Below are positions 26,101 to 34,434 of a stretch of DNA of 64,000 nt, one piece after another (the first letter of the stretch is position 1; each line of letters opens with the position of its first letter). The position numbers were made by a program, and so were the translations under genes. This DNA comes from Syntrophaceae bacterium (GTDB lineage: Bacteria > Desulfobacterota > Syntrophia > Syntrophales > Smithellaceae): positions 24,268-88,267 of the forward strand of contig JAFGLS010000065.1 in NCBI GenBank assembly GCA_016927935.1, read 5' to 3'. Below the pieces are notes generated by a model. That model made no database searches, had not been told where the DNA came from, and worked only from the letters and a program-made list of their open reading frames with translations.

Positions 26101-26520
26101 AATATCCCCCGCAACAAGTGGATACAAGTATTAAATTACCTGTGTAATACCCATTATGTCAACGTCGTTGAAGTGGGATCTTCGGCATTTGCTTCAATAA
26201 AATCATCTCACTACTTTGATCTCTGTAATCAATTGAGCATCCTGGAAACGGCAGAAGTGATTCGCAGAGCAGCTTTGTTTGTCGGCATTGATAGCGGTCC
26301 GGCGCATCTTGCTAATGCAGTACAAACCCCGGGAATTCTATTGATGGGACACTATCTTGAATTTGTCAAGTATATGCCGTACACCGGTTTCTACACAGAT
26401 CCGAAGAATGTGGATTTTTTATGGGCTGATGGTCCCGCGGCTCTTTTGGAAGTTTCATCAATCATAAACATTATTTTAAAACGACTGGAAAAAGAGGTCT
26501 GTAACCCCTCAATAACATGA
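23104..26520 (+). CDS. Fusion of two nucleotidyltransferase-like domains with a GT9 heptosyltransferase domain
   Basis: A 1138-residue protein in one frame. Near residue 155 is the nucleotidyltransferase motif HGLIHGSVGTLDDRNGFSDL continuing DLAF, a GS..DxD pattern. A second copy near residue 462 reads YQLGSIGAAGHSDIDFIVVW. Both fit the Pol-beta superfamily (MNT/kanamycin type) with helical regions between. From about residue 836 a GT9 domain begins, PIIIISQLMHMGDIVACEPV, ending with the ADP-sugar motif FVGIDSGPAHLANAVQTPGI near 1059. GT9 enzymes transfer heptose or a related sugar in LPS core synthesis. I know of no characterised protein with this architecture; the nucleotidyltransferase domains might activate a substrate or be regulatory. 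Confidence 0.85.
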   Translation: MSQKHSHLNNEMGKENWKLFRAAIFQYHLHECLTYFLHVSQAGSHRSFLSTGKSLPSEKLTVLNGICSRLIGESILPKKILATHLNQYKYAEILSRAFSLWKKDPPVSFSPPQILPKGKSYEEWFRTGGSQKKYWPVHELRKWLLKHGAHYFRHGLIHGSVGTLDDRNGFSDLDLAFIIRGNVILDKDALVGLRQKARQILIYTYAFDPLMHHGPYYLTEFDLSIYPQGLLPLVIYENGVNIFGNDEFIYVRPYNSEFFTDSLVEYFNEHIKEWANNKQYISDAWDVEVVLGTIMLLPSLYLQSISNKFRYKSFSFSEAKLDFTPDQWMPIEIATNIRSSLPERYRPPHLLVSIARLTGKAGFLPKRALLHGKSKQSAKLAQYMIGSDFAEQSLRLINSVRKKIADADVVNRSAPEEFLSALGDIQRGPFTDEPFKATMADYMKAKDYLIDRWTKSDKRPVAIYQLGSIGAAGHSDIDFIVVWPEAQPIKYKDYRQAEYPASIQSYMVHPPYFCTPKLWEKMAGWYPAFSLQHLWGEKLDLPKVPDGASKGIALGHLAASLHTKLPEDLFLFAMQKPIRLRIIINTLHSFKYTCQLAAMAGMTLPPDISELAKKIENLRENWIDNIPKPFDKLQQLSIEVCCALQIIHDLCIEAVDKSCSSRENPDQYPIYSPNLSTYAQHAVSCYFTTGSTPRLLTAGLARFLSLCAVFEPKMLQTFRHLGRLPGISINESIYTEGLRRFAADSVEYADEMIPLGVPATKYYSLGYSPKGNPINDGVKLPFFHRSVSLIKRAVSMTRDKRSRQWLVHKLKARINYFIKYCSLYPRLRLFRILKSDKPIIIISQLMHMGDIVACEPVARQLHEKNPGAYIIWCIDIRYQEIVKKNPHIKYVFSVLCMWEWSRLRDSGLFDAIIDLNVHERYCSRCNFILLKDETAQAIKYGTQYRHPSLLEAFSKGAGIAIRPERPLLYYSKKIIRRIDSLSLPSFFIVINCKSNEESRNIPRNKWIQVLNYLCNTHYVNVVEVGSSAFASIKSSHYFDLCNQLSILETAEVIRRAALFVGIDSGPAHLANAVQTPGILLMGHYLEFVKYMPYTGFYTDPKNVDFLWADGPAALLEVSSIINIILKRLEKEVCNPSIT

Positions 26521-26538
26521 AAGGAAACATCTGTTTAA

Positions 26539-28638
26539 ATGTCCAATAACAGGCAAAAAATAATCAACAGAAAATTATCGTATTGGCAAATTATCGTCGG
26601 GTACATTAAACAGCATTTAATCAAATATCCCCTTCTATACGAATTGACGATAAAACTGTATCGTTATGTTCGAAACCTGATACCAGATTTTGCCAGTATA
26701 ACTTACAAGGACGGCTCTTCATGGAAATACATTTCTTATGATCTCGGTTTGCTGCAGGTAAACCGAGAGCAATCCGAAAAAATCTCTCATCCGTTACGGT
26801 CTTTCACGGCTCATTATGAAAAAGACGAAGATTTCAGCAAATACATAACCGATATCAAAGCAATCGCTTATTATCTGCCCCAGTTCCATGCCATTCCGGA
26901 AAATGATGAGTGGTGGGGAAAAGGATTTACAGATTGGACTAATACCAAAAAAACCGAACCACTGTTTCCAGGACATTATCAACCGAGAGAGCCGCATGAG
27001 GATATCGGCTATTACGATCTGAGCGATGTTGAAATCATTAAAAAACAGGTTGCGATGGCAAAAAAACATGGCATTTTCGGATTTTGCTTTCATCACTACT
27101 GGTTTCATGGGAAGAGGTTGCTCGGAAAACCGGTTGATTTATTTTTAAAACATCCGGAGATTAACATGCCTTTCTGCCTGTGCTGGGCAAATGAAACGTG
27201 GAGCAAAAGATGGGATGGAAGTGACCATCTCATCCTGATGAAACAGATTTTTTCACCAGAGGATGATCTGCAGTTCATTCAATTCCTGGAACCGTATCTG
27301 CGAGATTCCAGATATATCAGGGTCAATGGCAAACCTATGTTGATCGTTTATCGTATCAGTAAATTACCGAATCCGCTGGAAACAGCAAAGCGCTGGAGAA
27401 ACTGGGCGAAGGAAAACGGCATTGGAGAATTACATTTAGTTGCTGTCACTCATGGGGAGGTATTTCCACATACTTCTCTCTCTGAAATAGGTTTCGATGC
27501 TTATGCCGCTTTTCCGCCACATACTTTCAAATGTAAAAAAATACACGGTCACAGAAAGATTTTTACCGGCGGATATCGTTTTGATTATGAGTCGGGAGTA
27601 AATTCTTATACTTATCCGAACACAGATACTTCCATATACGAGGGATGCACCTTAGGATGGGATAACACGCCAAGATTTTTACGAAACGCAACCATTTATC
27701 TGAATTTCTCTTTAAATAGCTATTATAAATGGCTACGAAAAATTATAGAAAATACCAGTGCAAAATATCAGAACCCGGAAAACCGATTTATTTTTATCAA
27801 TGCCTGGAATGAATGGGCTGAAGGCGCATATCTTGAACCTGATAAAAAATACGGCTACGCATATATTAATACCACATCAAGAGCGTTGTTTAATATCCCG
27901 ACAAAGTACCTGGAAAAACAGGAAGAAAGTCATGAATCCGCCATCCGTTACACAAAAGAATATGAATCAACGAAATACCTTATAGATAAAAAGAGAGAAA
28001 AAGCTTGGGCTTTTATAAATCAGCTTATAAGGTCGGATTCTCATATTTTAGAATTCGGGCCTTCATCCGGATTTTTTACCCGCTACCTGAAAGAGGAACG
28101 AAATGCCGTTGTTGATATCGTGGAAATAGATGAATCCTGTGCCGAACAGGCATCTGAATTTGCGCGCGATTGCCATATCGGAGATATTGAACAATATCTC
28201 TGGAAAGATGCTTTTGCCGGCAGACAATACGACTTTGTTCTTTTTGCAGATGTGCTTGAACATTTGCGCGATCCCTGGAGTGTTTTAAAGGAAGCAGGAC
28301 AATTCCTCAAAGCGGACGGCAGAATTATCATATCGCTGCCTAACATTGCTCACGTACAAATTATTGCCAGTTTATATAACAACGATTTCTCCTATTCCAG
28401 CGCAGGAATTCTTGACAAAAGCCACCTTCGATTTTTTACTGAACCGACAATTCGCCAGATGGTTGAAGAAGCCGGGTTACAAGTATGTAACCTGATTCCG
28501 GTTCAATCCCCTCTTCTACCGGAAGGCTGCGGCACATACTGGAATAAATCCGGCATTCCTTTCAAACTCAAGAGAATGCTATCAAAAAAAGAACACGCTT
28601 ACGCAATGCAATTTGTTGTTTGCTGCAAGAGGAAATAA
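26539..28638 (+). CDS. WbsX-like (GH99-like) glycan enzyme fused to a methyltransferase
   Basis: A 699-residue two-domain protein. Residues about 110-455 form a WbsX/GH99-like barrel: KAIAYYLPQFHAIPENDEWW, GFTDW, FGFCFHHYWFHGKRLL, LCWANETWSKRWDG and NAWNEWAEGAYLEPD near residue 420. These enzymes are common in O-antigen and capsule loci and are annotated as glycosyltransferase WbsX, though related folds are endo-mannosidases. Residues about 485-699 form a class I methyltransferase: ILEFGPSSGFFTRYL (motif I), FVLFADVLEHLRDPW and LKADGRIIISLPN. Joining both in one chain suggests sugar processing followed by methylation on the same glycan. The N-terminal 100 residues are not recognised. Confidence 0.86.
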   Translation: MSNNRQKIINRKLSYWQIIVGYIKQHLIKYPLLYELTIKLYRYVRNLIPDFASITYKDGSSWKYISYDLGLLQVNREQSEKISHPLRSFTAHYEKDEDFSKYITDIKAIAYYLPQFHAIPENDEWWGKGFTDWTNTKKTEPLFPGHYQPREPHEDIGYYDLSDVEIIKKQVAMAKKHGIFGFCFHHYWFHGKRLLGKPVDLFLKHPEINMPFCLCWANETWSKRWDGSDHLILMKQIFSPEDDLQFIQFLEPYLRDSRYIRVNGKPMLIVYRISKLPNPLETAKRWRNWAKENGIGELHLVAVTHGEVFPHTSLSEIGFDAYAAFPPHTFKCKKIHGHRKIFTGGYRFDYESGVNSYTYPNTDTSIYEGCTLGWDNTPRFLRNATIYLNFSLNSYYKWLRKIIENTSAKYQNPENRFIFINAWNEWAEGAYLEPDKKYGYAYINTTSRALFNIPTKYLEKQEESHESAIRYTKEYESTKYLIDKKREKAWAFINQLIRSDSHILEFGPSSGFFTRYLKEERNAVVDIVEIDESCAEQASEFARDCHIGDIEQYLWKDAFAGRQYDFVLFADVLEHLRDPWSVLKEAGQFLKADGRIIISLPNIAHVQIIASLYNNDFSYSSAGILDKSHLRFFTEPTIRQMVEEAGLQVCNLIPVQSPLLPEGCGTYWNKSGIPFKLKRMLSKKEHAYAMQFVVCCKRK

Positions 28639-28696
28639 CACGCGAAGATTGTATTAAATTACCAATTAAATTTAATCGCTTTAAAAAATTAAAACA

Positions 28697-29563
28697 ATGT
28701 CGAATGTTTGCGCCATTATCCTTGATTATTTTGGAAGCGACAAAACAATAAGATGCTTATCATCACTTCTCGATCAGGGACTTGATACAGTTATGATCGT
28801 TGACAATTCCGGTGATCAAAAAGCCAATATTCAATTAAGAAATGAACTTTCTACTTTCAGTCAAAACAGTTTACCCTTCACAATTCATCAGATCGTTAAT
28901 CAGCAAAATCTTGGCTACGCAAAGGGTGTTAATAACGCCTTACGTTGGCTAGAAAATACTCATCCGCACCGTTATTATCTTTTAATCAACAATGATACGG
29001 AAGCAACTCCGGGGATGCTTCAGAAACTTCTTACAGGCATGCATGAAAATAAAAGAACAGTTCTCACATCTCCCATCATTGACACTGGCCTAAACAAAAT
29101 GGATTATCTATGGTATCATCGCCTTACCGGTCTCATGTTTTCACATTACGTGTTTGGCACATTTCCCTATCTAACCGGTTGTTCTCTTCTCGTTGACCGA
29201 CATATCATTAAAGATGGTTTGTTTGATGAAGATTTTTTTATGTACGGGGAGGACGTTGAACTTTGTCGGCGTCTTCAGCTTTCGGGTTGGAACATTTCCT
29301 GCTTAAATCAGGCAACAGTAAGACACGAAGGAGTTGGATCAAGTAGACAAGGCAATTTCTTTTATGAGTATTATGTAGCACGTGGTCATATGATACTGGC
29401 GAAAAAACTTGCCGTACATGTATGGGAAACCCCTTTTCTTTATTTAGGAAGGCTATTGACTCTTTCATTGAGAAGTATAGTAAGGGCAATCCGTTTCCGG
29501 TCCTTTGTGCCAATCAAAGCATGGATAAGTGCTTTGCGTAAAAATAATAATATGACGAGGTGA
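28697..29563 (+). CDS. Glycosyltransferase family 2 (rhamnosyltransferase-like)
   Basis: A 288-residue soluble GT2 enzyme of the GT-A fold. It starts VCAIILDYFGSDKTIRCLSS, has the first nucleotide-binding Asp in VMIVDNSGD, the acceptor loop NLGYAKGVNNALRW, the DxD-type metal motif LLINNDTEATPG, and MYGEDVELCRRLQLSGW carrying the catalytic ED pair. This set is typical of rhamnosyl- and related transferases such as WbbL. It would add one sugar of the exported polysaccharide. The last codon overlaps the GTG start of the next gene by four bases, so translation is coupled. Confidence 0.9.
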   Translation: MSNVCAIILDYFGSDKTIRCLSSLLDQGLDTVMIVDNSGDQKANIQLRNELSTFSQNSLPFTIHQIVNQQNLGYAKGVNNALRWLENTHPHRYYLLINNDTEATPGMLQKLLTGMHENKRTVLTSPIIDTGLNKMDYLWYHRLTGLMFSHYVFGTFPYLTGCSLLVDRHIIKDGLFDEDFFMYGEDVELCRRLQLSGWNISCLNQATVRHEGVGSSRQGNFFYEYYVARGHMILAKKLAVHVWETPFLYLGRLLTLSLRSIVRAIRFRSFVPIKAWISALRKNNNMTR

Positions 29564-30576
29564 AACAAATTTTGACTGCGGCAAAAGATATTATAAGTCC
29601 CATGGGAACCGGAAGCGGCGCTTATATTGTCCACAAAACATTGGAAAGCAATATTGCTGATTATCATGTTGTTTCATATAATCCCTGCAGAACACTATTT
29701 CCCCTTTCCTTGTTTTTACTGGGAAGGTTCCGGCGCGCCGGATTAATTCATACCACTCCAGACTACGCATTTTTTCATGCACGAAAAAATGTTCCCCTGA
29801 TTGTCACATTTCATAATTATGTTCTAGACCCTTTTATGCGTGATTTCAGTAGCGTCTTACAAAATATTCATTATCAGACGGACTTAAAAATGTTTACAAA
29901 ATTAGGCTTAGGAAAAGCTGACATAATTACTTCGGTTAGTCAATTTACAGCTGATCTGGTTAAACGGGAATTGGAGATAACAAATAATATAAGAATCATT
30001 TATAATGGTGTTGATAATTGTCTTTTTACTCCTAAAAAACAAAAACCGAATAGTAAAATCAATGTATTGTTTTGCGGAAACGTCACGAGAAGGAAGGGCG
30101 CTATGTGGCTTCAACCCATTGCAAACAGGCTTGATAGTAACATTATAATAAATTACACTTCAGGGTTACGGACCACCAGTAATATGGTCAATCATCCTCA
30201 ACTTCATTGTCTGGGTTCAATACCGTATCAAAAAATGCCCCTTGTTTATCAAGATGCTGACATATTACTATCTCTTTCAGTTCGGGAGGGACTTTCCTTG
30301 GCAGTTCTTGAAGCTATGTCTTGTGGACTACCCATTGTAGCGACCGACTGCTCTTCCATGCCGGAATTAATTGATGACGGCAAAGGCGGATTTTTATGTC
30401 CGCTGGGCGATGTTGACACCTTTACAAATAAAATAAATCTCCTCGCGGAGAATCCCCAACTGCGCCGCGAAATGGGAGATTACAACAGGACAAAGGTTGA
30501 AAAAATGTTCACTCTGGGCCAAATGATCGGACAATACAAAAAACTTTTTGAAAAAGTTTTATCAGAACATTCTTAA
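29560..30576 (+). CDS. Glycosyltransferase family 4
   Basis: A 338-residue GT-B fold enzyme. The N-terminal glycine-rich acceptor region is SPMGTGSGAYIVHKTLES and the C-terminal donor motif is REGLSLAVLEAMSCGLPIVATD, containing the E-x7-E pair that binds the nucleotide sugar. It also has INVLFCGNVTRRKGAMWLQP, the second Rossmann start. The start is a GTG at 29560, overlapping the previous stop (GTGA) after GACGAGG. It probably adds a hexose or mannose residue to the glycan built by this locus. It is the last gene of the + strand polysaccharide run; no clear terminator follows before the convergent GT4 gene. Confidence 0.9.
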   Translation: MKQILTAAKDIISPMGTGSGAYIVHKTLESNIADYHVVSYNPCRTLFPLSLFLLGRFRRAGLIHTTPDYAFFHARKNVPLIVTFHNYVLDPFMRDFSSVLQNIHYQTDLKMFTKLGLGKADIITSVSQFTADLVKRELEITNNIRIIYNGVDNCLFTPKKQKPNSKINVLFCGNVTRRKGAMWLQPIANRLDSNIIINYTSGLRTTSNMVNHPQLHCLGSIPYQKMPLVYQDADILLSLSVREGLSLAVLEAMSCGLPIVATDCSSMPELIDDGKGGFLCPLGDVDTFTNKINLLAENPQLRREMGDYNRTKVEKMFTLGQMIGQYKKLFEKVLSEHS

Positions 30577-30617
30577 TTTTACAATTACTCAAATATTAAT
30601 ATCTCTGTGTTATACTC

Positions 30618-31841
30618 TTATATTTTAATTAACTTTTTATAAATTCCCGCATATTTTTCCGCTATTACTTCCCAATCAAATTTTCCCACCACCCTTTTGC
30701 GTGCCTCTTTGGCCAATCTGTGACATAAATCAGGATCATTCAGCGTCTGGCTGATTGTATCAGCAAGGGCTTGCGAATTTCCGGAGGAAAAAATAAATCC
30801 GTTCTCTCCATGGGTAATGCTATCATGAATTGCCGGAACATCACCGGCAATAACCGGACATTCGCAACCCATTGCTTCTATCACGACCAGGCCAAATCCT
30901 TCCTGGACACCGCTTTTTGTTATAACAAACGGAAATATGGCGATGGTGGCCCGCCGATAAAGTTCCGGCAGTTGCGAATGCGTAATCATTCCCAGAAAAT
31001 CAACCTTGTCGGAAATATTAAGTTTGCGCGTCAGTTCCTGTAATTCATTTTCCAGAGGTCCCGCTCCCGCCACGGACAAACGTATATCCGTTTTTTCTAC
31101 AATTAATAAGGAAATAGCTTCCAGAAGTACCTGTATGCCTTTTACATCAATCAGTCTGCCCACAAAAAGCAGCTCCGAAACACTACGCTTAACCGTGGGA
31201 TCGGGTGTAAAAAGATATTTCAGATCAACTCCCATTGGTATCACCTGCATTTTATTCGGAGCAATGCCCATGTCAGAAACAGCTTTCTGCATGATATGAC
31301 TGACAACGGTCAGCGTTCGGCTATAATTAATAATCCAGCGTTTCAGAAATTGAAAAATTGCTCCTCTTAAGGCAAACAAATCTCCACCGTGAGATGTGCA
31401 AACCAGAGGTATCTGTTGCCGCGTCAAAATCAAACCTATAGCGGCAATTAATCCCTGCGGTATCAGCCAATGGGCATGAATTAGATCAAAGCGCTCCCGG
31501 CGCAGCAGACGGACGATTGCCCATAACTGGCCCAGCAGAAAAAAAGGCACCAATAAATAATTGAAAGGGTTGGATTTCAATCTGTTCATTATACCGCCAC
31601 CATGCATGGCCAGCTTTTCCCAGGACTGAAAAAAATAGGGAAAACGAATCACCCGCAGTCCCGCCAAATTTTCCAGTTTCTTACTGCCCGGCGTCCTCGG
31701 GGAAAGAACAGTAATGTCAAAGAAAGGGCACAATCGGCGGCTTAGTTCGAAAACAAAAGCCGGTTCAGAATCATTTTCCCAACGGGGAAAAGTGGAGGTT
31801 AAAACGAGAACACGAGGGTGTTGGATGGGATTCTTTTTCAT
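30618..31841 (-). CDS. Glycosyltransferase family 4
   Basis: A 407-residue GT-B enzyme. The N-terminal domain starts RVLVLTSTFPRWENDSEPAF, with the acceptor signature DLIHAHWLIPQGLIAAIG. The C-terminal donor domain has ELLFVGRLIDVKGIQVLLEA and QEGFGLVVIEAMGCECPVIAGD with the E-x7-E pair. A hydrophobic stretch, PFNYLLVPFFLLGQLWAIVRLL, may associate it with the membrane. It is convergent with the main polysaccharide operon and has its own promoter region, so it may serve the same glycan or glycosylation linked to the next gene. Sugar specificity cannot be read. Confidence 0.91.
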   Translation of the reverse strand: MKKNPIQHPRVLVLTSTFPRWENDSEPAFVFELSRRLCPFFDITVLSPRTPGSKKLENLAGLRVIRFPYFFQSWEKLAMHGGGIMNRLKSNPFNYLLVPFFLLGQLWAIVRLLRRERFDLIHAHWLIPQGLIAAIGLILTRQQIPLVCTSHGGDLFALRGAIFQFLKRWIINYSRTLTVVSHIMQKAVSDMGIAPNKMQVIPMGVDLKYLFTPDPTVKRSVSELLFVGRLIDVKGIQVLLEAISLLIVEKTDIRLSVAGAGPLENELQELTRKLNISDKVDFLGMITHSQLPELYRRATIAIFPFVITKSGVQEGFGLVVIEAMGCECPVIAGDVPAIHDSITHGENGFIFSSGNSQALADTISQTLNDPDLCHRLAKEARKRVVGKFDWEVIAEKYAGIYKKLIKI

Positions 31842-31867
31842 ATAAATTTTTTGTCTCTCACATTAAT

Positions 31868-31892
31868 AAATTATACGGTTATTGTATAATTT
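31868..31892. promoter_or_regulatory. Perfect inverted repeat covering a probable -10 element
   Basis: AAATTATAC-GGTTATT-GTATAATTT is a perfect 9-7-9 inverted repeat upstream of the GT4 gene. Read toward that gene, its right arm contains a consensus TATAAT about 20 bp before the start codon region. No good -35 is visible. It could be an operator, or coincidence in an AT-rich gap. Confidence 0.4.
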
Positions 31893-31924
31893 TTGTATAT
31901 ACAGAAAATGAGCGAAAAATATTC

Positions 31925-33772
31925 TCATCGGCAGAGACCTTTAGCCTTTACGTCTTCCAATTGATGACAATCACCCAGATCACATGCTTTTTGCGCATCA
32001 AGACAACCTTTATTGTTATTCCCCTGTTTAAAATAGGTTAATCCTCTATTTTTATGAGCTATTGCACTATGGGGTTGCAGAAATATTACTTTATTAAAAT
32101 CCGTTATGGCATGCTGATAATCACCAAGTTTAGCGAAAGAGACGCCTCTTTTATTGTAAAAGTCGGCATGATATGGGTGTAAATTTATTAATTTACTAAA
32201 ATCTTCTATAGCTTTTTTGTGCTGACCAAGTTTATCGTAAGCATTGGCCCTATTGAGATAGGCTTTGGAAAAAATCGGTACCATTTGTATAGCCTTGCTA
32301 AAGTCTTTAATGGCGACCTGATATTGACCTAATTTGGAATAAGCGGCACCTCTATTATTATAAGCTGCAGGAAAATATGGTTTTATTCTGATCGCTTCAT
32401 TATAATGATAAATTGACTCCTTGATTTTGCCTTCTTCAGCCAAAAACGGGCCAAGATTATTGTGTGCCACAGAATTATCTTTGGTAATTTGTAAAGCATG
32501 ATTAAACAGAGTGGCCGTGTTCTTCCAGAAACCGCATTGCTTCCATGTTATAATGGACATGGCGGCAATGAAAGCTATTCCTACCGGGAATAAAATCTTT
32601 TTCCGAATATTTGCGTCTTTAAAGAAATATGCAATTCCCCACGTCAGCATAATGGCAATGCCGATTGAAGGAAGGTAATGATAGCGGTCAGCCATCGCAT
32701 ATGGTGTGGAAGCCGATATCTGAATGATTCCAATAACGGGCGCGATCGCTATTGAATACCACAGCCACCCGACGAACAGATAGGGCAGACGTTTAAGCAT
32801 TACAATTACAAATATTGTTATAGCAATAATAATTAAAGATGCTACTAAAACCTGCCATACAGGAACGTGTTCCACAAAAGGATAGAGAAAAGTCATGTCG
32901 TGAGGCCAAAAAGTTTTTTCCAGATAAGTAACAAACGAAACAGGCGTGTTGGCCAATCTTGAAAGAAAAGGAAAGTGTTCTTCATCCGGAACTTCATGCG
33001 TAATTTGATTTTCAGGAGTATAAAATAAATTTATGATGACAAGAATTATTGATAAAATAAAAAAAGGTATTTTTTCGTATAATAACCATAAATGTTTTTT
33101 TTTCGAAAAAATTCCTTCGCAATTATTTCCCGCTTCTTTTATCCGAAAACGTTCCAGCGGCCAGTAATCTAATAAAATCAAAATCAGCGGCAGGGTCACT
33201 ACCATTGGTTTGCTCATTAAAGCCATGACGAAAGAAAAAACAACCAGCAGATATCTTCTTATAAACATCTTTTCAGTGTAATACACGTAAAAACATAATG
33301 TCAGCATCCAGAAAAAAGCGCTTAAGACATCTTTACGTTCAGCAATCCAGGCCACTGATTCTACATGCAATGGATGCAAAGCAAGAAGAGCCGCCACAAA
33401 GGCACTTTTACAGAGAGCTCCGGTCATGCGGTTAAAAAGCCAAAAGAGTAAAAGTGTACTTAATATATGAAAAATAAGATTAGTCAGATGATAACCGCCG
33501 GCCTGCAAACCAAAAAGCTGATAGTCAACCATTAAGGAAAGCCATACCAGCGGGTTCCATAAACCAATATCCTTTGTTGTAAATGCCCAAATAATTCCTT
33601 TGGAAGTTATTCCTGACCGGATATTAAGATTATTGATAACGTAACGATTATCATCAAAATTTACAAAGTCATATTGATTGACCTGCCAGTAAACGGAAAA
33701 AGTAACCACAAGCAAAATTAGATAAACAATCAGTTTCTGTCTTGCCGAAGACATATTTATCTTTTTGATCAT
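31925..33772 (-). CDS. TMTC-like membrane protein with C-terminal TPR repeats
   Basis: A 615-residue protein: about ten hydrophobic segments in residues 10-420, then at least five TPR units (NNLGPFLAEEGKIKESIYHY, AYNNRGAAYSKLGQYQVAIK and so on) and a cysteine-containing tail. The first loop has FVNFDDNRYV, with an acidic pair that in GT-C enzymes lies at the active site. HPLHVESVAWIAERKDVLS is the other conserved block. This matches the bacterial relatives of eukaryotic TMTC proteins, which are protein O-mannosyltransferases. It would use a polyprenyl-phosphate sugar in the periplasm. It lies immediately downstream of the pilin gene on the same strand but beyond a terminator, so pilin glycosylation is possible yet unproven. 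Confidence 0.82.
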   Translation of the reverse strand: MIKKINMSSARQKLIVYLILLVVTFSVYWQVNQYDFVNFDDNRYVINNLNIRSGITSKGIIWAFTTKDIGLWNPLVWLSLMVDYQLFGLQAGGYHLTNLIFHILSTLLLFWLFNRMTGALCKSAFVAALLALHPLHVESVAWIAERKDVLSAFFWMLTLCFYVYYTEKMFIRRYLLVVFSFVMALMSKPMVVTLPLILILLDYWPLERFRIKEAGNNCEGIFSKKKHLWLLYEKIPFFILSIILVIINLFYTPENQITHEVPDEEHFPFLSRLANTPVSFVTYLEKTFWPHDMTFLYPFVEHVPVWQVLVASLIIIAITIFVIVMLKRLPYLFVGWLWYSIAIAPVIGIIQISASTPYAMADRYHYLPSIGIAIMLTWGIAYFFKDANIRKKILFPVGIAFIAAMSIITWKQCGFWKNTATLFNHALQITKDNSVAHNNLGPFLAEEGKIKESIYHYNEAIRIKPYFPAAYNNRGAAYSKLGQYQVAIKDFSKAIQMVPIFSKAYLNRANAYDKLGQHKKAIEDFSKLINLHPYHADFYNKRGVSFAKLGDYQHAITDFNKVIFLQPHSAIAHKNRGLTYFKQGNNNKGCLDAQKACDLGDCHQLEDVKAKGLCR

Positions 33773-33811
33773 GGTTTTTTCAATTTTATTTAAGGTTAAT
33801 TTTTATAAAAA

Positions 33812-33840
33812 AATGCCGGGGATAAAAATACCCCGGCATT
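33812..33840. terminator. Strong rho-independent terminator after the pilin gene
   Basis: AATGCCGGGG pairs perfectly with CCCCGGCATT around a nine-base loop, with T-runs on both strands. It lies 22 bp after the pilin stop codon and separates the pilus operon from the TMTC-like gene. Confidence 0.92.
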
Positions 33841-33861
33841 TTTTTCATTAATTATTTAAAA

Positions 33862-34248
33862 TCAAGACCCGCCACAAATGGTATAATTTCTTACTTTATC
33901 ACCGGCCGCCAAATCAGCCACCCAGTCAGGACTTCCACTATCCTGTATAGTTACTGTAGAGCCATTAATGCCACATGATCCGGAAATATCAGCTACGAAT
34001 TCACCCAAAATCTTATCGGTACCGATATAAGTAAATACAGAGTCCGTGGCACTACCTTTTAAAAGCTGTTGAGCATATTCCATTGACAATTGGGATGCAC
34101 CCGCCGCAAAAGCACCTTCAATCGCCTTCTTTCTTGATTCTTCCATTAAATCAAGATAGCGGGGAATTGCCACTGCAGCCAGGATTCCCAGAATAACCAA
34201 AACCGCGATGATTTCAATTAATGTAAAACCTTTCTGATTTCTTAACAT
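33862..34248 (-). CDS. Type IV pilin, probable major subunit (PilA/MshA-like)
   Basis: A 128-residue pilin with a short leader, MLRNQKG, cleaved before FTLIEIIAVLVILGILAAVAIPRYLDL, the canonical N-terminal helix with Glu+5. The small globular part ends with a cysteine pair (SCGINGS and the terminal TICGGS) that can form the C-terminal disulfide loop. It is the simplest and best-conserved pilin in the window and lies at the end of the assembly operon, so I take it as the major subunit of the MSHA-like fibre. RBS AAGGAG precedes the ATG. A sigma-54 promoter lies about 60 bp upstream and a strong terminator follows, allowing high independent expression. Confidence 0.93.
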   Translation of the reverse strand: MLRNQKGFTLIEIIAVLVILGILAAVAIPRYLDLMEESRKKAIEGAFAAGASQLSMEYAQQLLKGSATDSVFTYIGTDKILGEFVADISGSCGINGSTVTIQDSGSPDWVADLAAGDKVRNYTICGGS

Positions 34249-34304
34249 AATTTTCTCCTTTCTTTAAATTTAATTAAAATTTCAATTATTTCCTTGTTTA
34301 AAAA

Positions 34305-34320
34305 AGCAAATGCTATGCCA
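34305..34320 (-). promoter_or_regulatory. Sigma-54 promoter of the pilin gene
   Basis: On the minus strand TGGCATAGCATTTGCT matches the -24/-12 consensus TGGCAC-N5-TTGCA, with exactly ten bases between the invariant GG and GC. Transcription would start near 34294, about 45 nt before the ATG. The gene just upstream encodes a sigma-54 activator. Confidence 0.82.
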
Positions 34321-34434
34321 TTTTGAAGCCCTTAATATTATTTTTTATTTATGTTATCCAATTAACTTACTTTTTATATTTTATCAATATTTTTTTATTC
34401 TGTAACTCTATATTTTTTGTCGCATTATCTACAA

